From: Rubellimicrobium mesophilum DSM 19309
GTDB taxonomy: Bacteria; Pseudomonadota; Alphaproteobacteria; Rhodobacterales; Rhodobacteraceae
DNA length: 43,096 nt
Assembly: GCF_000600335.2 (NCBI RefSeq)
Contig: NZ_KK088578.1
Coordinates: 1-43,096 of the forward strand
Reading direction: 5' to 3'
The notes below the pieces were generated by a model. It made no database searches, had not been told where the DNA came from, and worked only from the letters and a program-made list of their open reading frames with translations. The position numbers and the translations under genes were made by a program. Shown here one piece after another: positions 33,626-42,208 of the stretch (position 1 is the stretch's first letter; each line of letters opens with the position of its first letter).

Positions 33626-34415
33626 ATGAGACGAACAATCCTGATGGCCGGTCTCCTGGCCGGCGCGACGGGCGCAGCGGCGTTTGCGCAGACCGCGACC
33701 GCCCCCAGGCCGACACCGCGCCGCCAGCCCAGGCCGAGGCCGTGACGCCCGTGCCTGGGGAGGGCTCCGAACCCCCACGGCCGAGGAGATACGCGACCTC
33801 ATGGGGCAGATGCGCGACATGATGGACCGCATGGGCCGGATGCCCGGGATGAGCCCCGGCGGCGAGATGGGGCCCATGGGCGACATGGGCCCAAGGGGTG
33901 ACATGGATCCCATGGATGACATGGGACCGAGGAGCGACATGGAGCGGGACGGACGGCGGGGAGGCCGCGGCGAGGGCGGTCCGGATGCGATGGGCGAGGT
34001 TCCCAACATGGCGCCGCTCGCGCTCGCGATCTACGACACCGACGGCGATGGCCGCATCACCCAGGAGGAGATCGAGGCCAGGAAGACGGCCCGCTTCGCC
34101 GCCGCCGATGCGGACGGCAACGGCGGGCTCTCGGCCGAGGAGCTGGTCGCTCTGCAGGAGGCGATCCGGCTGGAGATCCAGACGGCCGGCGCCGCCGAGC
34201 GCCTTGCCCGGTTCGACGACAACGGCGACGGCCTCCTCCAATCCGAGGAGATCGACGCCCGCACGCCCCAACTCGCGCCCATCTTCGATCGGCTCGATGC
34301 CGACAACGACGGCGGGATCACGCAAGAGGAGCTGGATGCGGGACAGATGGGGCGGGGTGGTCCCGGGGGATTCCTGGGCCGGTTCCTGGGCGGGCACGGC
34401 CGCCACGGCGGCTGA
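33626..34415 (+). pseudogene. Secreted four-EF-hand protein with Met-rich linker, two frame breaks
   Basis: About 263 residues when repaired. Signal peptide MRRTILMAGLLAGATGAAAFA-QT. Next come an Ala/Pro/Glu linker, a helix TAEEIRDLMGQMRDMMDRMGRM, and a Met/Asp/Gly-rich stretch with repeated GDM/MGP units. Four EF-hand loops follow: DTDGDGRITQEE, DADGNGGLSAEE, DDNGDGLLQSEE, DADNDGGITQEE. The tail is Gly/His-rich (GGHGRHGG). Missing C bases in C5 runs at 33702-33706 (should read TAPQADTAPP) and 33772-33776 (SEPPTAEEIRD) break the frame; I infer sequencing errors. Likely a periplasmic Ca-binding protein that may also bind Cu or another soft metal. It precedes an ECF sigma factor. Confidence 0.75.
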
Positions 34416-34422
34416 CCGCGAT

Positions 34423-34481
34423 GGGACCGGGCCTGAGCGGGGCCGGTCCCTTCCCCGGCGGGTTCCCTTTGCCCGCCGGGG
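34423..34481 (+). terminator. Two consecutive strong hairpins between EF-hand and sigma genes
   Basis: GGGACCGG (34423-34430) pairs with CCGGTCCC (34443-34450). CCCCGGCGGG (34453-34462) pairs perfectly over 10 bp with CCCGCCGGGG (34472-34481). They start 8 bp after the EF-hand stop and end 21 bp before the sigma ATG. Probable terminator or attenuator setting sigma expression; no long T-run. Confidence 0.55.
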
Positions 34482-34502
34482 GCACTATCCGGACAGGACC
34501 CG

Positions 34503-35123
34503 ATGAGCCACCCCGCACGAGCGATGCCCTTGATGGACGAGACGCCCTTCGCCTCGCCCGCGCCCCTCGATGCCGAGGGGGCGTTGCTGCTCGCCTATGC
34601 CAACGGCGACAGGGAGGCGGCGCGGGAGTTGACGGTATCGCTGGCTCCGCGCGTTCTGGGGCAGGCCACGCGAATGCTGTCGGACCGGGCCGAGGCGGAG
34701 GACGTGACTCAGGAGGTCATGCTGCGGCTCTGGCACGTGGCGCCGGACTGGCGGCAAGGCGAGGCGCGGGTCGCGACCTGGCTCTACCGGGTCACTTCGA
34801 ACCTCTGCACCGACCGCTTGCGTCGGCGACGCGGGGTGGGCCTCGACGACGTGGCCGAGCCGCCCGACCCTACGCCGTCGGTCACCGACCGGATGCAGGG
34901 CGAGGCGAGGATGCGGGCTCTTTCGGATGCCTTGGCCGCCTTGCCCGACCGGCAGGCCCAGGCCGTGGCGCTGAGGCACCTCGAGGGGCTCTCCAACCCC
35001 GAGATCGCGGCGATCATGGAAATCGGGGTCGAAGCGGTGGAATCACTGACGGCGCGTGGGAAACGGGCGCTCGCTGCGACGCTAAGGGGACGAAAGGAGG
35101 AACTGGGGTATGGCGATGACTGA
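34503..35123 (+). CDS. ECF-type RNA polymerase sigma factor
   Basis: 206 residues. Region 2 (about 28-112): LLLAYANGDREAARELTV, then AEDVTQEVMLRLWHVAPDWRQGEARVATWLYRVTSNLCTDRLRRRR (core-binding and -10 recognition). Region 4 (about 138-190): ALAALPDRQAQAVALRHLEGLSNPEIAAIMEIGVEAVESLTARGKRAL (-35 HTH). There is no region 1.1 or 3, so it belongs to the ECF group. Its stop (35121-35123) overlaps the next gene, whose start at 35110 lies inside this coding region. That is typical of a sigma/anti-sigma pair. Confidence 0.9.
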   Translation: MSHPARAMPLMDETPFASPAPLDAEGALLLAYANGDREAARELTVSLAPRVLGQATRMLSDRAEAEDVTQEVMLRLWHVAPDWRQGEARVATWLYRVTSNLCTDRLRRRRGVGLDDVAEPPDPTPSVTDRMQGEARMRALSDALAALPDRQAQAVALRHLEGLSNPEIAAIMEIGVEAVESLTARGKRALAATLRGRKEELGYGDD

Positions 35124-35463
35124 ACGGGACGACCTCGAGAACCTCTTCTCCGAAGCGAGGGCGCTGCGGCCCGAGCCCGGGGACGACCTGATGGCCCGCA
35201 TCCTCGCGGATGCCGAGGCCGTCGCGGCGGAGCGCGAACGGCCTGTCCGGCCAGTGTCGGCAGGGCCGGGCTGGCGGAACTGGCTGCGGACCCTGGGCGG
35301 TTGGCCGGCGGTGGGAGGCCTCGTCGCCTCGACGGTGGCCGGGCTCTGGATCGGCGTGGCGCAGCCGGCCGCCTTGTCGGACATCGCCGCTTCCGTCTGG
35401 GGCGAGCAGGTGAGCGTGAACCTCGGGGTCGATGTCGATCCCCTGAGCCTTCTGGAGGGCTGA
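35110..35463 (+). CDS. Single-pass membrane protein, probable anti-sigma partner
   Basis: 117 residues. The N-terminal cytoplasmic part (1-52) is acidic and helical: MTERDDLENLFSEARALRPEPGDDLMARILADAEAVAAERER. One membrane helix spans about 63-85 (WPAVGGLVASTVAGLWIGVA), and a short periplasmic tail ends LGVDVDPLSLLEG. It lacks the HxxxCxxC zinc motif of ZAS anti-sigmas. The call rests on overlap with the sigma gene and membrane topology. It is followed directly by the sensor gene (TGA then ATG with no gap). Confidence 0.7.
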   Translation: MAMTERDDLENLFSEARALRPEPGDDLMARILADAEAVAAERERPVRPVSAGPGWRNWLRTLGGWPAVGGLVASTVAGLWIGVAQPAALSDIAASVWGEQVSVNLGVDVDPLSLLEG

Positions 35464-35981
35464 ATGGCCGTCGAAACCTCTCCGCCCCGGGCCATGCCGC
35501 GAAGCCGGGCGCCTCGCCCGCCGCTGGCGCGCCGCTCTGGATGCGGGTGCTTCTGATGGTATCGCTCGCGCTGAACCTCCTCGTGGCAGGGGTGGTGATC
35601 GGCGACATCGTGAGCGACCACGGCCGCGGCCGTGGTCCGCGCCCGGTGGAGCTCGCGCTTGGTCCCTTCGCGCGCGCGATGGACGCCGCTGACCGCCGTG
35701 CGATCCTGCAGAGCCTCCGCGGCAACCCGGACCTCCAGCCGCTGTCCAAGGCGCAGCGTGCCGCTGCCTTTGGCGAGATTCTGGCGACGTTGAGGGCCGA
35801 GCCCTTCGATCGGATCCGCGCCGAGGCCGCCTTGTCGGCCCAGGCCGAGAGGATTCAGGGGTTGGAGCGCATGATTCAGGGCGCACTGCTCGATCGCCTT
35901 GCCGCCATGACGGCGGAGCAGCGCGCGGCCCTCGCCGATCGGCTGCAGGCCGAGTTGGGTCACGGACCAGGGCCCGACTGA
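35464..35981 (+). CDS. Periplasmic heavy-metal-sensor-like protein (CnrR/CpxP-like), probable N-terminal frame break
   Basis: About 172 residues if read from the ATG directly after the preceding stop (35464) with one missing C restored in the C4 run at 35485-35488. This gives MAVETSPPPGHAAKPG, then PLWMRVLLMVSLALNLLVAGVVIGDIV (membrane anchor). Without repair, the in-frame ATG at 35541 gives 146 residues starting just before the anchor. The periplasmic domain (about 70-172) is wholly helical: DAADRRAILQSLRG, LSKAQRAAAFGEILATLRAEPFDRIRAEAALSAQAER and MTAEQRAALADRLQAEL. That matches the LTxxQ-like periplasmic sensors that regulate ECF sigmas. Together with the two upstream genes it makes a sigma/anti-sigma/sensor operon. 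Confidence 0.72.
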
Positions 35982-36008
35982 ACGGTCGAGCCCCGGACGG
36001 ATTCCACG

Positions 36009-36935
36009 CTAGACGCCCAGGCACCAGCGCATGACGGCCTTCTGGGCATGGAGGCGGTTCTCGGCCTCATCCCAGATCACCGACTGCGGACCATCCATCA
36101 CCGCGCTCGTCACCTCGTCCTCGCGATGCGCGGGAAGGCAGTGCATGAACAGCGCGTCCGGCTTGGCGGCGGCCATTAGGTGCTCGTTCACTTGGTAGGG
36201 GCGGAGCTGGTTGTGCCGCCGCTCCTTGGCGCTCTGCGGATCGTGCATCGAGACCCAGGTGTCGGTCACGATCAGGTCCGCGCCCTTCACGGCCTCGAAG
36301 GGATCGCGCTTGACCTGCACGCGCGATCCCTTGGACCGCGCGAAGTCGAGGTGCGCGGGGTCGGGGTCCAGCGTCGGCGGGCCGGTGAAGGTGATGTCGA
36401 AGCCGAGCTGCCCCGCCGCCTGCGCCCAGGAGGCGAAGACGTTGTTGCCATCGCCGGACCAGACGACCTTGCGCCCGGCGATGGGGCCCCGGTGCTCCTC
36501 GTAGGTCATGAGGTCGGCCATGATCTGGCAGGGATGGGTCCGGTTCGTCAGGCCGTTGATGACCGGGACGGTAGCGTATTCCGCCATCTCGAGGAGCGTG
36601 GCCTCCTCGAAGGTGCGGATCATGATGAGGTCGACGTAGCGGCTCAGGACCCGCGCGGTGTCGGCGATCGTCTCGCCGTGGCCGAGCTGCATGTCGGCGC
36701 CGGAGAGGACCATGGTCTGCCCGCCCATCTGCCGCACGCCCACGTCGAAGCTGACGCGGGTGCGAGTCGAGGGCTTTTCGAAGATCAGCGCGACCATGCG
36801 GCCCTTGAGCGGCTGCTCGTCGTCGGGGCTGCCCTTGGGGCGGCCATTGCGGGCGGACTTCATGCTCTGGGCATGGTCGATCATGGACCGGAGCTCGGTC
36901 GGGGCGGTCTTGTCGATGTCGAGGAAGTGCTTCAT
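36009..36935 (-). CDS. argF: Ornithine carbamoyltransferase
   Basis: Makes citrulline from ornithine and carbamoyl phosphate in arginine synthesis. 308 residues. The carbamoyl-phosphate site STRTR is at 56-60 ([14 protein letters not shown]); [17 protein letters not shown] holds [17 protein letters not shown] follows, and the ornithine site is [13 protein letters not shown]. Starts [15 protein letters not shown], the common alphaproteobacterial N-terminus. It is downstream of argD on the same strand, separated by a 77-bp hairpin-rich gap. Confidence 0.96.
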   Translation of the reverse strand: MKHFLDIDKTAPTELRSMIDHAQSMKSARNGRPKGSPDDEQPLKGRMVALIFEKPSTRTRVSFDVGVRQMGGQTMVLSGADMQLGHGETIADTARVLSRYVDLIMIRTFEEATLLEMAEYATVPVINGLTNRTHPCQIMADLMTYEEHRGPIAGRKVVWSGDGNNVFASWAQAAGQLGFDITFTGPPTLDPDPAHLDFARSKGSRVQVKRDPFEAVKGADLIVTDTWVSMHDPQSAKERRHNQLRPYQVNEHLMAAAKPDALFMHCLPAHREDEVTSAVMDGPQSVIWDEAENRLHAQKAVMRWCLGV

Positions 36936-36957
36936 CGCGTCTCTCTTGCGGAAGGCC

Positions 36958-37008
36958 CCGGGGGTTTTCCACCCCCGGACCCCCGGAGGATATTGGGAGC
37001 CAAGGAAA
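36958..37008 (-). repeat. GC-rich hairpin element between argD and argF
   Basis: On the minus strand the gap reads CCTTGGCTCCCAATATCC, then CTCCGGGGGTCCGGGGG, and closes with a 7-bp hairpin (CCGGGGG 36958-36964 paired with CCCCCGG 36972-36978). From memory this TTGGCTCC-AATA-CCGGGGGTCCGGGGG arrangement resembles a dispersed intergenic element of Rhodobacterales genomes; I could not search for other copies. Only one copy is in this window. Confidence 0.45.
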
Positions 37009-37012
37009 GAGG

Positions 37013-38191
37013 TTAGGCGGCCTTCAGGCTGCTCGCGGCCTGGTCGAGTCGTCGGAGGGCCTCGGCGATGTCCTCGTCGGGGATGTTGAGCGGCGGCAGG
37101 AGACGGACGACGTTGTCGGCGGCGGGAACGGTCAGGATGCCGGCGTCATAACCCGCCTTGACGAAGTCGGCGGGGGCGACCTTGGTCTTGAGGCCCAGCA
37201 TCAGGCCCGTGCCGCGCACGCCCTCGAACACGTCGGGACGAGAGGCCACGAGCCCTTCGAGCCCCTGCCGGAACAGGCCGGCCTTCCGGCGCACCTCGGC
37301 AAGGAAGCCCTCGTCCGACACGATCCCCATGACGGCGGCGCCCACGGCACAACCCAGCGGGTTGCCTCCGTAGGTCGAGCCATGGGTGCCCACGGTCATC
37401 ACGCTGCCCACCTTCTCGGTGGCGAGGACCGCGCCCAGCGGGAAGCCACCGCCGATGCCCTTGGCGACCATCATGATGTCCGGGGTCACACCCGCCCATT
37501 CATGGGCGAAGAGCCTGCCCGTCCGGCCTATCCCGCACTGCACCTCGTCGAGGATCAGGAGTGCGCCAGTCTCGTCGCAGAGCGCCCGGAGTTCCTTGAG
37601 GCAGGCATCAGGGAGGGTGCGGATGCCGCCCTCGCCCTGGATGGGCTCGATCATCACCGCGCCGACGTCAGGCTCGCGGATGACCTTTTCCAGCGCTTCC
37701 TGGTCGCCCCATGCGAGCTGCGTGAACCCCGGAAGGAGGGGGCCGAAGCCCTTGGTCATCTTCTCGGACCCGGCGGCGGCGATGGCGGCGGAGGATCGGC
37801 CGTGGAATGCCCCCTCGAAGGTCAGGATGCGGGTGCGGTCGGGGCGGCCGTGGTCGTACCAGTAGCGCCGGGCCATCTTGACGGCGAGCTCGGCGGCCTC
37901 GGTGCCCGAGTTGGTGAAGAACACGGTGTCGGCGAAGGTCCTGTCCACAAGCATCTCGGCCAGCCGCTCCTGCTCCGGGATGCGATAGAGGTTCGACAGG
38001 TGCCAGACCTTCCCGGCCTGCGCCGTCAGCGCCTCCGTCAGGGCCGGGTTCGCGTGGCCGAGGGCGTTGACGGCGATCCCGGCGCCGAGGTCGAGGTATC
38101 GGCGGCCGTCCTCGGCATAAAGCCAGGCGCCTTCGCCGCGCTCGAAGGAGAGGGGCGCGCGGTTGTAGGTGGGCAGGACGGCAGAAATCAT
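37013..38191 (-). CDS. argD: Acetylornithine aminotransferase
   Basis: PLP enzyme of arginine synthesis converting N-acetylglutamate semialdehyde to acetylornithine. 392 residues. Motifs: [62 protein letters not shown] (PLP Asp) and [15 protein letters not shown] with PLP Lys244. The start at 38191 ([21 protein letters not shown]) is the family start; the frame is open further upstream through a promoter region with TTGACA. It is followed by argF on the same strand. Confidence 0.95.
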   Translation of the reverse strand: MISAVLPTYNRAPLSFERGEGAWLYAEDGRRYLDLGAGIAVNALGHANPALTEALTAQAGKVWHLSNLYRIPEQERLAEMLVDRTFADTVFFTNSGTEAAELAVKMARRYWYDHGRPDRTRILTFEGAFHGRSSAAIAAAGSEKMTKGFGPLLPGFTQLAWGDQEALEKVIREPDVGAVMIEPIQGEGGIRTLPDACLKELRALCDETGALLILDEVQCGIGRTGRLFAHEWAGVTPDIMMVAKGIGGGFPLGAVLATEKVGSVMTVGTHGSTYGGNPLGCAVGAAVMGIVSDEGFLAEVRRKAGLFRQGLEGLVASRPDVFEGVRGTGLMLGLKTKVAPADFVKAGYDAGILTVPAADNVVRLLPPLNIPDEDIAEALRRLDQAASSLKAA

Positions 38192-38218
38192 GGACTGGCC
38201 CCGGAAATGGAAGGCCCT

Positions 38219-38247
38219 TCGATGCAGGAGGGCCGGAACGGTGTCAA
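38219..38247 (-). promoter_or_regulatory. Candidate argD promoter
   Basis: Perfect -35 TTGACA on the minus strand (38247-38242), then a 17-bp spacer and a weak -10, CATCGA (38224-38219), 28 bp upstream of the argD ATG. A strong -35 with a weak -10 is common in alphaproteobacteria. Confidence 0.35.
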
Positions 38248-38362
38248 CGGGAGGACGAGCGGGAGCAGGCCCCGAGAGGGGCCGGAAGGTCAGCGTCGAC
38301 GTCGGACAGCGAGGCTCTGGCTCATGCAGCGGCCATAGAGGCTGACCCGAGGGCACGCAAGC

Positions 38363-38800
38363 CTAAACTTCGACCCAGATCGTCACCGGGCCGTCGTTGA
38401 CGAGCGAGACCTTCATGTCGGCGCCGAACCGGCCCCGGGCGACAGGGATGCCGAGCGCCTCGACCTCCTTCGCGAACATCTCGTAGAGGCGTTCGCCCTC
38501 GGCCGGTGGTGCGGCATAGGAGAAGCCCGGCCGGTTCCCGCGCGAGGTGTCGGCGGCGAGCGTGAACTGGCTCACGACCAGGGCGCTGCCGCCGGTGTCC
38601 TTGAGCGACAGGTTCATCTTGCCCGCATCGTCCTTGAAGACGCGGAGCTTGGACAGCTTCTCGGCCAGGATGCGGGGCCTCGTGTCGTCGTCGCCCTGCA
38701 TGGCGCAGACGAGGACCAACATCCCCGGCCCGATCTCCCCGAGCGTCTCGCCGTCCACGCGCACGGCGGCCTCGGAGACGCGCTGGACCAGGGCCCTCAC
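38363..38800 (-). CDS. dtd: D-aminoacyl-tRNA deacylase
   Basis: Hydrolyses D-amino acids (and Gly) from mischarged tRNAs. 145 residues, exact family length. [18 protein letters not shown] start; catalytic SQFTLAAD (77-84), [12 protein letters not shown], and the Gly-cisPro proofreading motif in [10 protein letters not shown] at the C-terminus. It overlaps the upstream sugar kinase by ATGA (38797-38800). Confidence 0.96.
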   Translation of the reverse strand: MRALVQRVSEAAVRVDGETLGEIGPGMLVLVCAMQGDDDTRPRILAEKLSKLRVFKDDAGKMNLSLKDTGGSALVVSQFTLAADTSRGNRPGFSYAAPPAEGERLYEMFAKEVEALGIPVARGRFGADMKVSLVNDGPVTIWVEV

Positions 38801-39717
38801 AACTCGTGCGCCCAGGGCGGGTTGGCACCGGGACGGCTCACGGTGATGGCGGCGGCGCGGACGCCAAGGGACAGCGCGTCGCGCAGCGCCTCCTCGTCGA
38901 GGGAACGGATCGCGGCCTTGGTCAGGAGCCCGGCTTTCCAGAGCGCGGCGAGGACTCCCGCGTTGAAGGTGTCGCCCGCGCCGACGGTGTCAGCCACGGT
39001 CACCCGGGGGGCGGGAACCTGGACGTATCCGACCCGTGTATGGCCGACGGCGCCCCGGGCGCCCTCGGTGACGCAGACGAGGCTTGGTCCCAGGTCGAGG
39101 ATCTTGCGTGCCTGGTCGTGGCTGTCGCCCGCCCCCACGAGCCAGTGCAGGTCCTCGTCCGAGAGCTTCACGATGTCGGCGCGGCGCAGCATTCGCTCGA
39201 TGCGGGCGCGGTAGCCTTCCTCGTCCGTGATGAAGCTCGGACGGATGTTCGGGTCCACCATGGTGACGCGACGCGGCGCCTCACGCGCCTGGAGCGCCTC
39301 GTAGGCCGTGGCGGCCGGTTCGCCCACCAGGGAGATGCCACCGAAGAAGAGCGCCTGCGTGGCCTCGCCGAGGACGGGAAGGTCGTCGGGCGAGAGCATC
39401 CGGCCGGCGGTGTTCTCGTCGTAGAAGGTGTAGGTCGCATGACCGTCCGTCAGTCGGACGAACGCCAGCGTCGTCGGGCGGGGCGAGACATGGGCCGGGG
39501 AGGTGTCCACCTTGGATTCCCGAAGCACCTGTCGCAGCAGGTCGCCGAAGAGATCCGACGAGAGGCCCGAGAAGAACCCCGACGGCGCGCCCAGGCGCCC
39601 GATCGCGATGGCGGTGTTGAACACGGCGCCGCCCGCATAGGGCGCGAAGGCGGACTCGCCCGCCGGGGTAGTGCGGGGCAGCATGTCGATCAGCGCTTCG
39701 CCGCAGGATAGAATCAT
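38797..39717 (-). CDS. PfkB-family carbohydrate kinase (fructokinase-like)
   Basis: 306 residues of the ribokinase fold. N-terminal [15 protein letters not shown] and [19 protein letters not shown] (sugar site and PfkB signature 1). C-terminal [18 protein letters not shown] (signature 2), with catalytic Asp249. It closely resembles alphaproteobacterial fructokinases, but 2-keto-3-deoxygluconate or another sugar cannot be ruled out. It is coupled to dtd; the pairing looks positional rather than functional. Confidence 0.87.
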   Translation of the reverse strand: MILSCGEALIDMLPRTTPAGESAFAPYAGGAVFNTAIAIGRLGAPSGFFSGLSSDLFGDLLRQVLRESKVDTSPAHVSPRPTTLAFVRLTDGHATYTFYDENTAGRMLSPDDLPVLGEATQALFFGGISLVGEPAATAYEALQAREAPRRVTMVDPNIRPSFITDEEGYRARIERMLRRADIVKLSDEDLHWLVGAGDSHDQARKILDLGPSLVCVTEGARGAVGHTRVGYVQVPAPRVTVADTVGAGDTFNAGVLAALWKAGLLTKAAIRSLDEEALRDALSLGVRAAAITVSRPGANPPWAHEL

Positions 39718-39754
39718 TCCGGGGCCTCTTGGTCGGTTCGCTGCCCTAGTAGCG

Positions 39755-40867
39755 TCATTGAGTCCGGATGTAACCGTTCGCCACCGCCCATTGGTAGACA
39801 TAGGCGGCCCCGCCGGCGAGAATGAGCCCTGCGAGCACGGCAAAAAAGATCTTCCACTTGGACCAGGGACGCTCGCCCTGGACCTTGCCGGTCTGGCCAT
39901 TGACCACGAAGCGGAAGCTCCGGTCCTGGAACCTGTAGGCGGCCATCCAGACGGGCAGCAGGACATGCTTGAAGGTCACTTCGCTGACGACCGTCTGCTT
40001 CGAGATGATCTGCTGATGGTCGCCGCCGATGTCGCGGCGGATGTCGCCCTCGATCACCTGGTCCATCTTGGTGCGGGCGAGGGTGAATCCCTCTTCCAGC
40101 TCCACCTGGTAGGCCTCGGCCGCGAAGCCGGAGAGGTAATCCGGCCGGTAGGGCGCGAGCGCGCCAAGGTCCCAGGGCTCGAGCGCGTCGGTGTGCGTGC
40201 GGGGAAGGCTGTTCGACGCCATCACCAGAACGTCGTTGAAGAAGCGCGCGACGTGGCCGCTGACGTTGCGCCAGCGCGTGTGCCGCTCCTGATAGGTCTC
40301 GGTCCGGCCGTTCACCGTCCGCGTCTTGGTAACGTAGTAGTCGTCCCCTCGCCGCCCCCGGTAGTCCGTCGCGGTGTCGGCGTCGAAGGTCCAGTAAGGG
40401 ACGTAGATGCCGTCGAGCCTACGCCCTTGCCGGGCGTATTCCTTGAGACCGTTCGGCGCGAACCAGAGCGACCCCAGCCAGTCGAACATCGCCTTGTGCG
40501 CCGTCCGCTCGTCGATCTGGAAGGGGATGAGGGCAGCAGGCTTGATGTGGCGGCTGATCCCGGCCTGCGCGACGAGGGGCGTGGCGCAGAAGGGGCAGAC
40601 GGTGGCCTGCGTTCCCTCGGGGAAGGAGGTCTCGGCCCCGCAGTTGGGGCACTTGAAGACCCGCGTCTCCTCCTTCTCGGCGGTCCGCTGCATCCCCGCG
40701 ATGGTCTCGGAGTAGTCGATCTCCTGGAGCGCCTCCTCCTGCTCCTCCTCCGCGCCTTCGGGAATCTGCTGGACGTGGCCGCAATAGGGGCAGGTCAGAG
40801 AGGTCTGGCCGGGGGCAAAGACGAGCTGGGCCCCGCAGTTCTCGCAGGGGAAGCGGTGGTCGGGCAT
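39755..40867 (-). CDS. Double zinc-ribbon, tail-anchored membrane protein
   Basis: 370 residues. Two zinc ribbons: Cys8/11 with Cys26/29 and Cys73/76 with Cys91/94 (CENCG, CPYCG; CPNCG, CPFC), joined by a very acidic linker (EGAEEEQEEALQE). A large beta-rich middle (about 105-325) includes YVPYWTFDADTATDYRGRRGDDYYVT and VVSEVTFKHVLLPVWMAAYRF. One membrane helix near the C-terminus (about 337-362) is followed by a short tail. Known as an uncharacterised partner of SPFH proteins. It lies just downstream of the SPFH gene here; function unknown. Confidence 0.75.
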   Translation of the reverse strand: MPDHRFPCENCGAQLVFAPGQTSLTCPYCGHVQQIPEGAEEEQEEALQEIDYSETIAGMQRTAEKEETRVFKCPNCGAETSFPEGTQATVCPFCATPLVAQAGISRHIKPAALIPFQIDERTAHKAMFDWLGSLWFAPNGLKEYARQGRRLDGIYVPYWTFDADTATDYRGRRGDDYYVTKTRTVNGRTETYQERHTRWRNVSGHVARFFNDVLVMASNSLPRTHTDALEPWDLGALAPYRPDYLSGFAAEAYQVELEEGFTLARTKMDQVIEGDIRRDIGGDHQQIISKQTVVSEVTFKHVLLPVWMAAYRFQDRSFRFVVNGQTGKVQGERPWSKWKIFFAVLAGLILAGGAAYVYQWAVANGYIRTQ

Positions 40868-40915
40868 GAAGGTCCCCTGGAGGCGCGGTCTAGGCGAAGG
40901 TTATGCGAAGGGGCC

Positions 40916-40937
40916 GGGCGGGTGGCAACACCCGCCC
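40916..40937 (-). terminator. Strong hairpin between SPFH and zinc-ribbon genes
   Basis: GGGCGGGTG and CACCCGCCC pair perfectly over 9 bp around a 4-nt loop (40916-40937). In the minus-strand direction it comes after the SPFH stop and before the zinc-ribbon start at 40867. No U-run follows, so attenuation or mRNA protection is as likely as full termination. Confidence 0.55.
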
Positions 40938-40974
40938 TCTGTGTGGAACCGTTCCCGTGGCTCCGGCGTCGGGG

Positions 40975-42093
40975 TCAGCCGGCGGGCGGCGGGGGCGGGG
41001 GAACCTGGGCAAAGACGGAGGCGAGGGCGCCCACCTCCCCGGCCTTCTTCCAGCCGTCCTGGCCGGCGGTCCAGACGAGCGAGTCGCGCGTGAGCGTGCC
41101 CTCCCGCGCCATGCGGGACAGGTCGCCGCTGCCGAACGGACCCTTCGTCTGCCCGTTGTCGGCGAGGTGCCATTGCGTCTCGGCCGGAGGGGGAGGCGGC
41201 GGGGGCGGGGCGGAGGCGGCCGGCGCCGGCTCGGCCGGACGGGCGCCCCAGGGACCGGCGGCCCCGGCCATGCCGATGCCCATCCCCATGCCGAGGCCTG
41301 CGCCCATCCCGCCGCTCGGGTTGGCGGCGGCGGTCGTCATCGCCTCGGCGGTCGAGAACTGCTGGTATTTGTGCAGGTCTCCCACGATCCCCATCGAGGT
41401 GCGCTTGTCGAGGACCTTCTCGACCTCCTCGGGCAGCGAGACGTTCTCGATGTAGAATTCGGGGATCGAGAGGCCATAGGCCGTGATCGTGGGCATGATC
41501 GCGTCGGCCACGATCTTGCCGAGGTCGCCGGTGTTGGCCGCCATGTCGAGCACCGGGATCTTGGACCCGGCGAGGACCTTGCTGACCTCCTGCACGACGA
41601 CGTTGCGGATCTGGGTGTTCACCTCGTCGGTCGTGAACTCCCCGTCGGTGCCCACGATTTCCTTGATGAAGGTGCCGGGGTCGGTGACGCGCATCGAGTA
41701 GGTCCCGAAGGCGCGCAGGCGCACGGGGCCGAATTCGGGGTCGCGGCACATGATCGGGTTCTTCGTGCCCCACTTCTGGTCGTTGAAGCGGGTCGTGTTG
41801 ACGAAGTAGATCTCGGACTTGAAGGGCGACTTGAAGCCGTAGGGCCAGCTCTGGAGCGTGGTCATGATCGGCATGTTGTTGGTCTGAAGCTCGTAGAGCC
41901 CCGGCCCGAACACGTCGGCGAGCTGTCCCTCGTGGACGAAGACGGCGGCCTGCCCCTCGCGGACGGTGAGCTTGGCGCCGTACTTGATCTCGTGGCCGTA
42001 GCGCTCGAAGCGCCAGACCATGGTGTCGCGGGTGTCGTCCGTCCAGGCGATGACGTCGATGAACTGGCCGGACAGGAAGTCGAAGAAGGCCAT
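40975..42093 (-). CDS. SPFH-domain (YdjI/virion-core-like) protein with C-terminal GYF-like domain
   Basis: 372 residues. The SPFH/band-7-like region is about 30-245: AKLTVREGQAAVFVHEGQLADVFGPGLYEL, RAFGTYSMRVTDPGTFIKEIVG, ANTGDLGKIVADAIMPTITAYGLSIPEFYIENVSLPEEVEKVLDKR. A Gly/Met-rich segment (about 260-278) and a Pro run (about 297-303) link to a GYF_2-like domain (308-350: WHLADNGQTKGPFGSGDLSRM, then LVWTAGQDGWKKAGEV), ending in a second Pro run. Similar proteins form membrane-associated scaffolds; GYF domains bind Pro-rich peptides, so self-binding is possible. Paired with the zinc-ribbon gene. Confidence 0.85.
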   Translation of the reverse strand: MAFFDFLSGQFIDVIAWTDDTRDTMVWRFERYGHEIKYGAKLTVREGQAAVFVHEGQLADVFGPGLYELQTNNMPIMTTLQSWPYGFKSPFKSEIYFVNTTRFNDQKWGTKNPIMCRDPEFGPVRLRAFGTYSMRVTDPGTFIKEIVGTDGEFTTDEVNTQIRNVVVQEVSKVLAGSKIPVLDMAANTGDLGKIVADAIMPTITAYGLSIPEFYIENVSLPEEVEKVLDKRTSMGIVGDLHKYQQFSTAEAMTTAAANPSGGMGAGLGMGMGIGMAGAAGPWGARPAEPAPAASAPPPPPPPPAETQWHLADNGQTKGPFGSGDLSRMAREGTLTRDSLVWTAGQDGWKKAGEVGALASVFAQVPPPPPPAG

Positions 42094-42120
42094 GGCGGGC
42101 AGCTCCTGAGTGGGTGGCGG

Positions 42121-42137
42121 CCGGGGCGACGCCCCGG
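42121..42137 (-). other. Hairpin in the gap between DUF2927 and SPFH genes
   Basis: CCGGGGC-GAC-GCCCCGG, a 7-bp perfect stem, lies 28 bp upstream of the SPFH start. A TATATC (-10-like on the minus strand, near 42155) precedes it, so the hairpin could be in the SPFH 5' leader or end the upstream transcript. Confidence 0.35.
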
Positions 42138-42208
42138 GCCGGGCGCGTCCAGATATAGCGATGACAGGGCCGTTTCGCTACGTCGGGCTTTCCTGACCTT
42201 GCGGGCCC

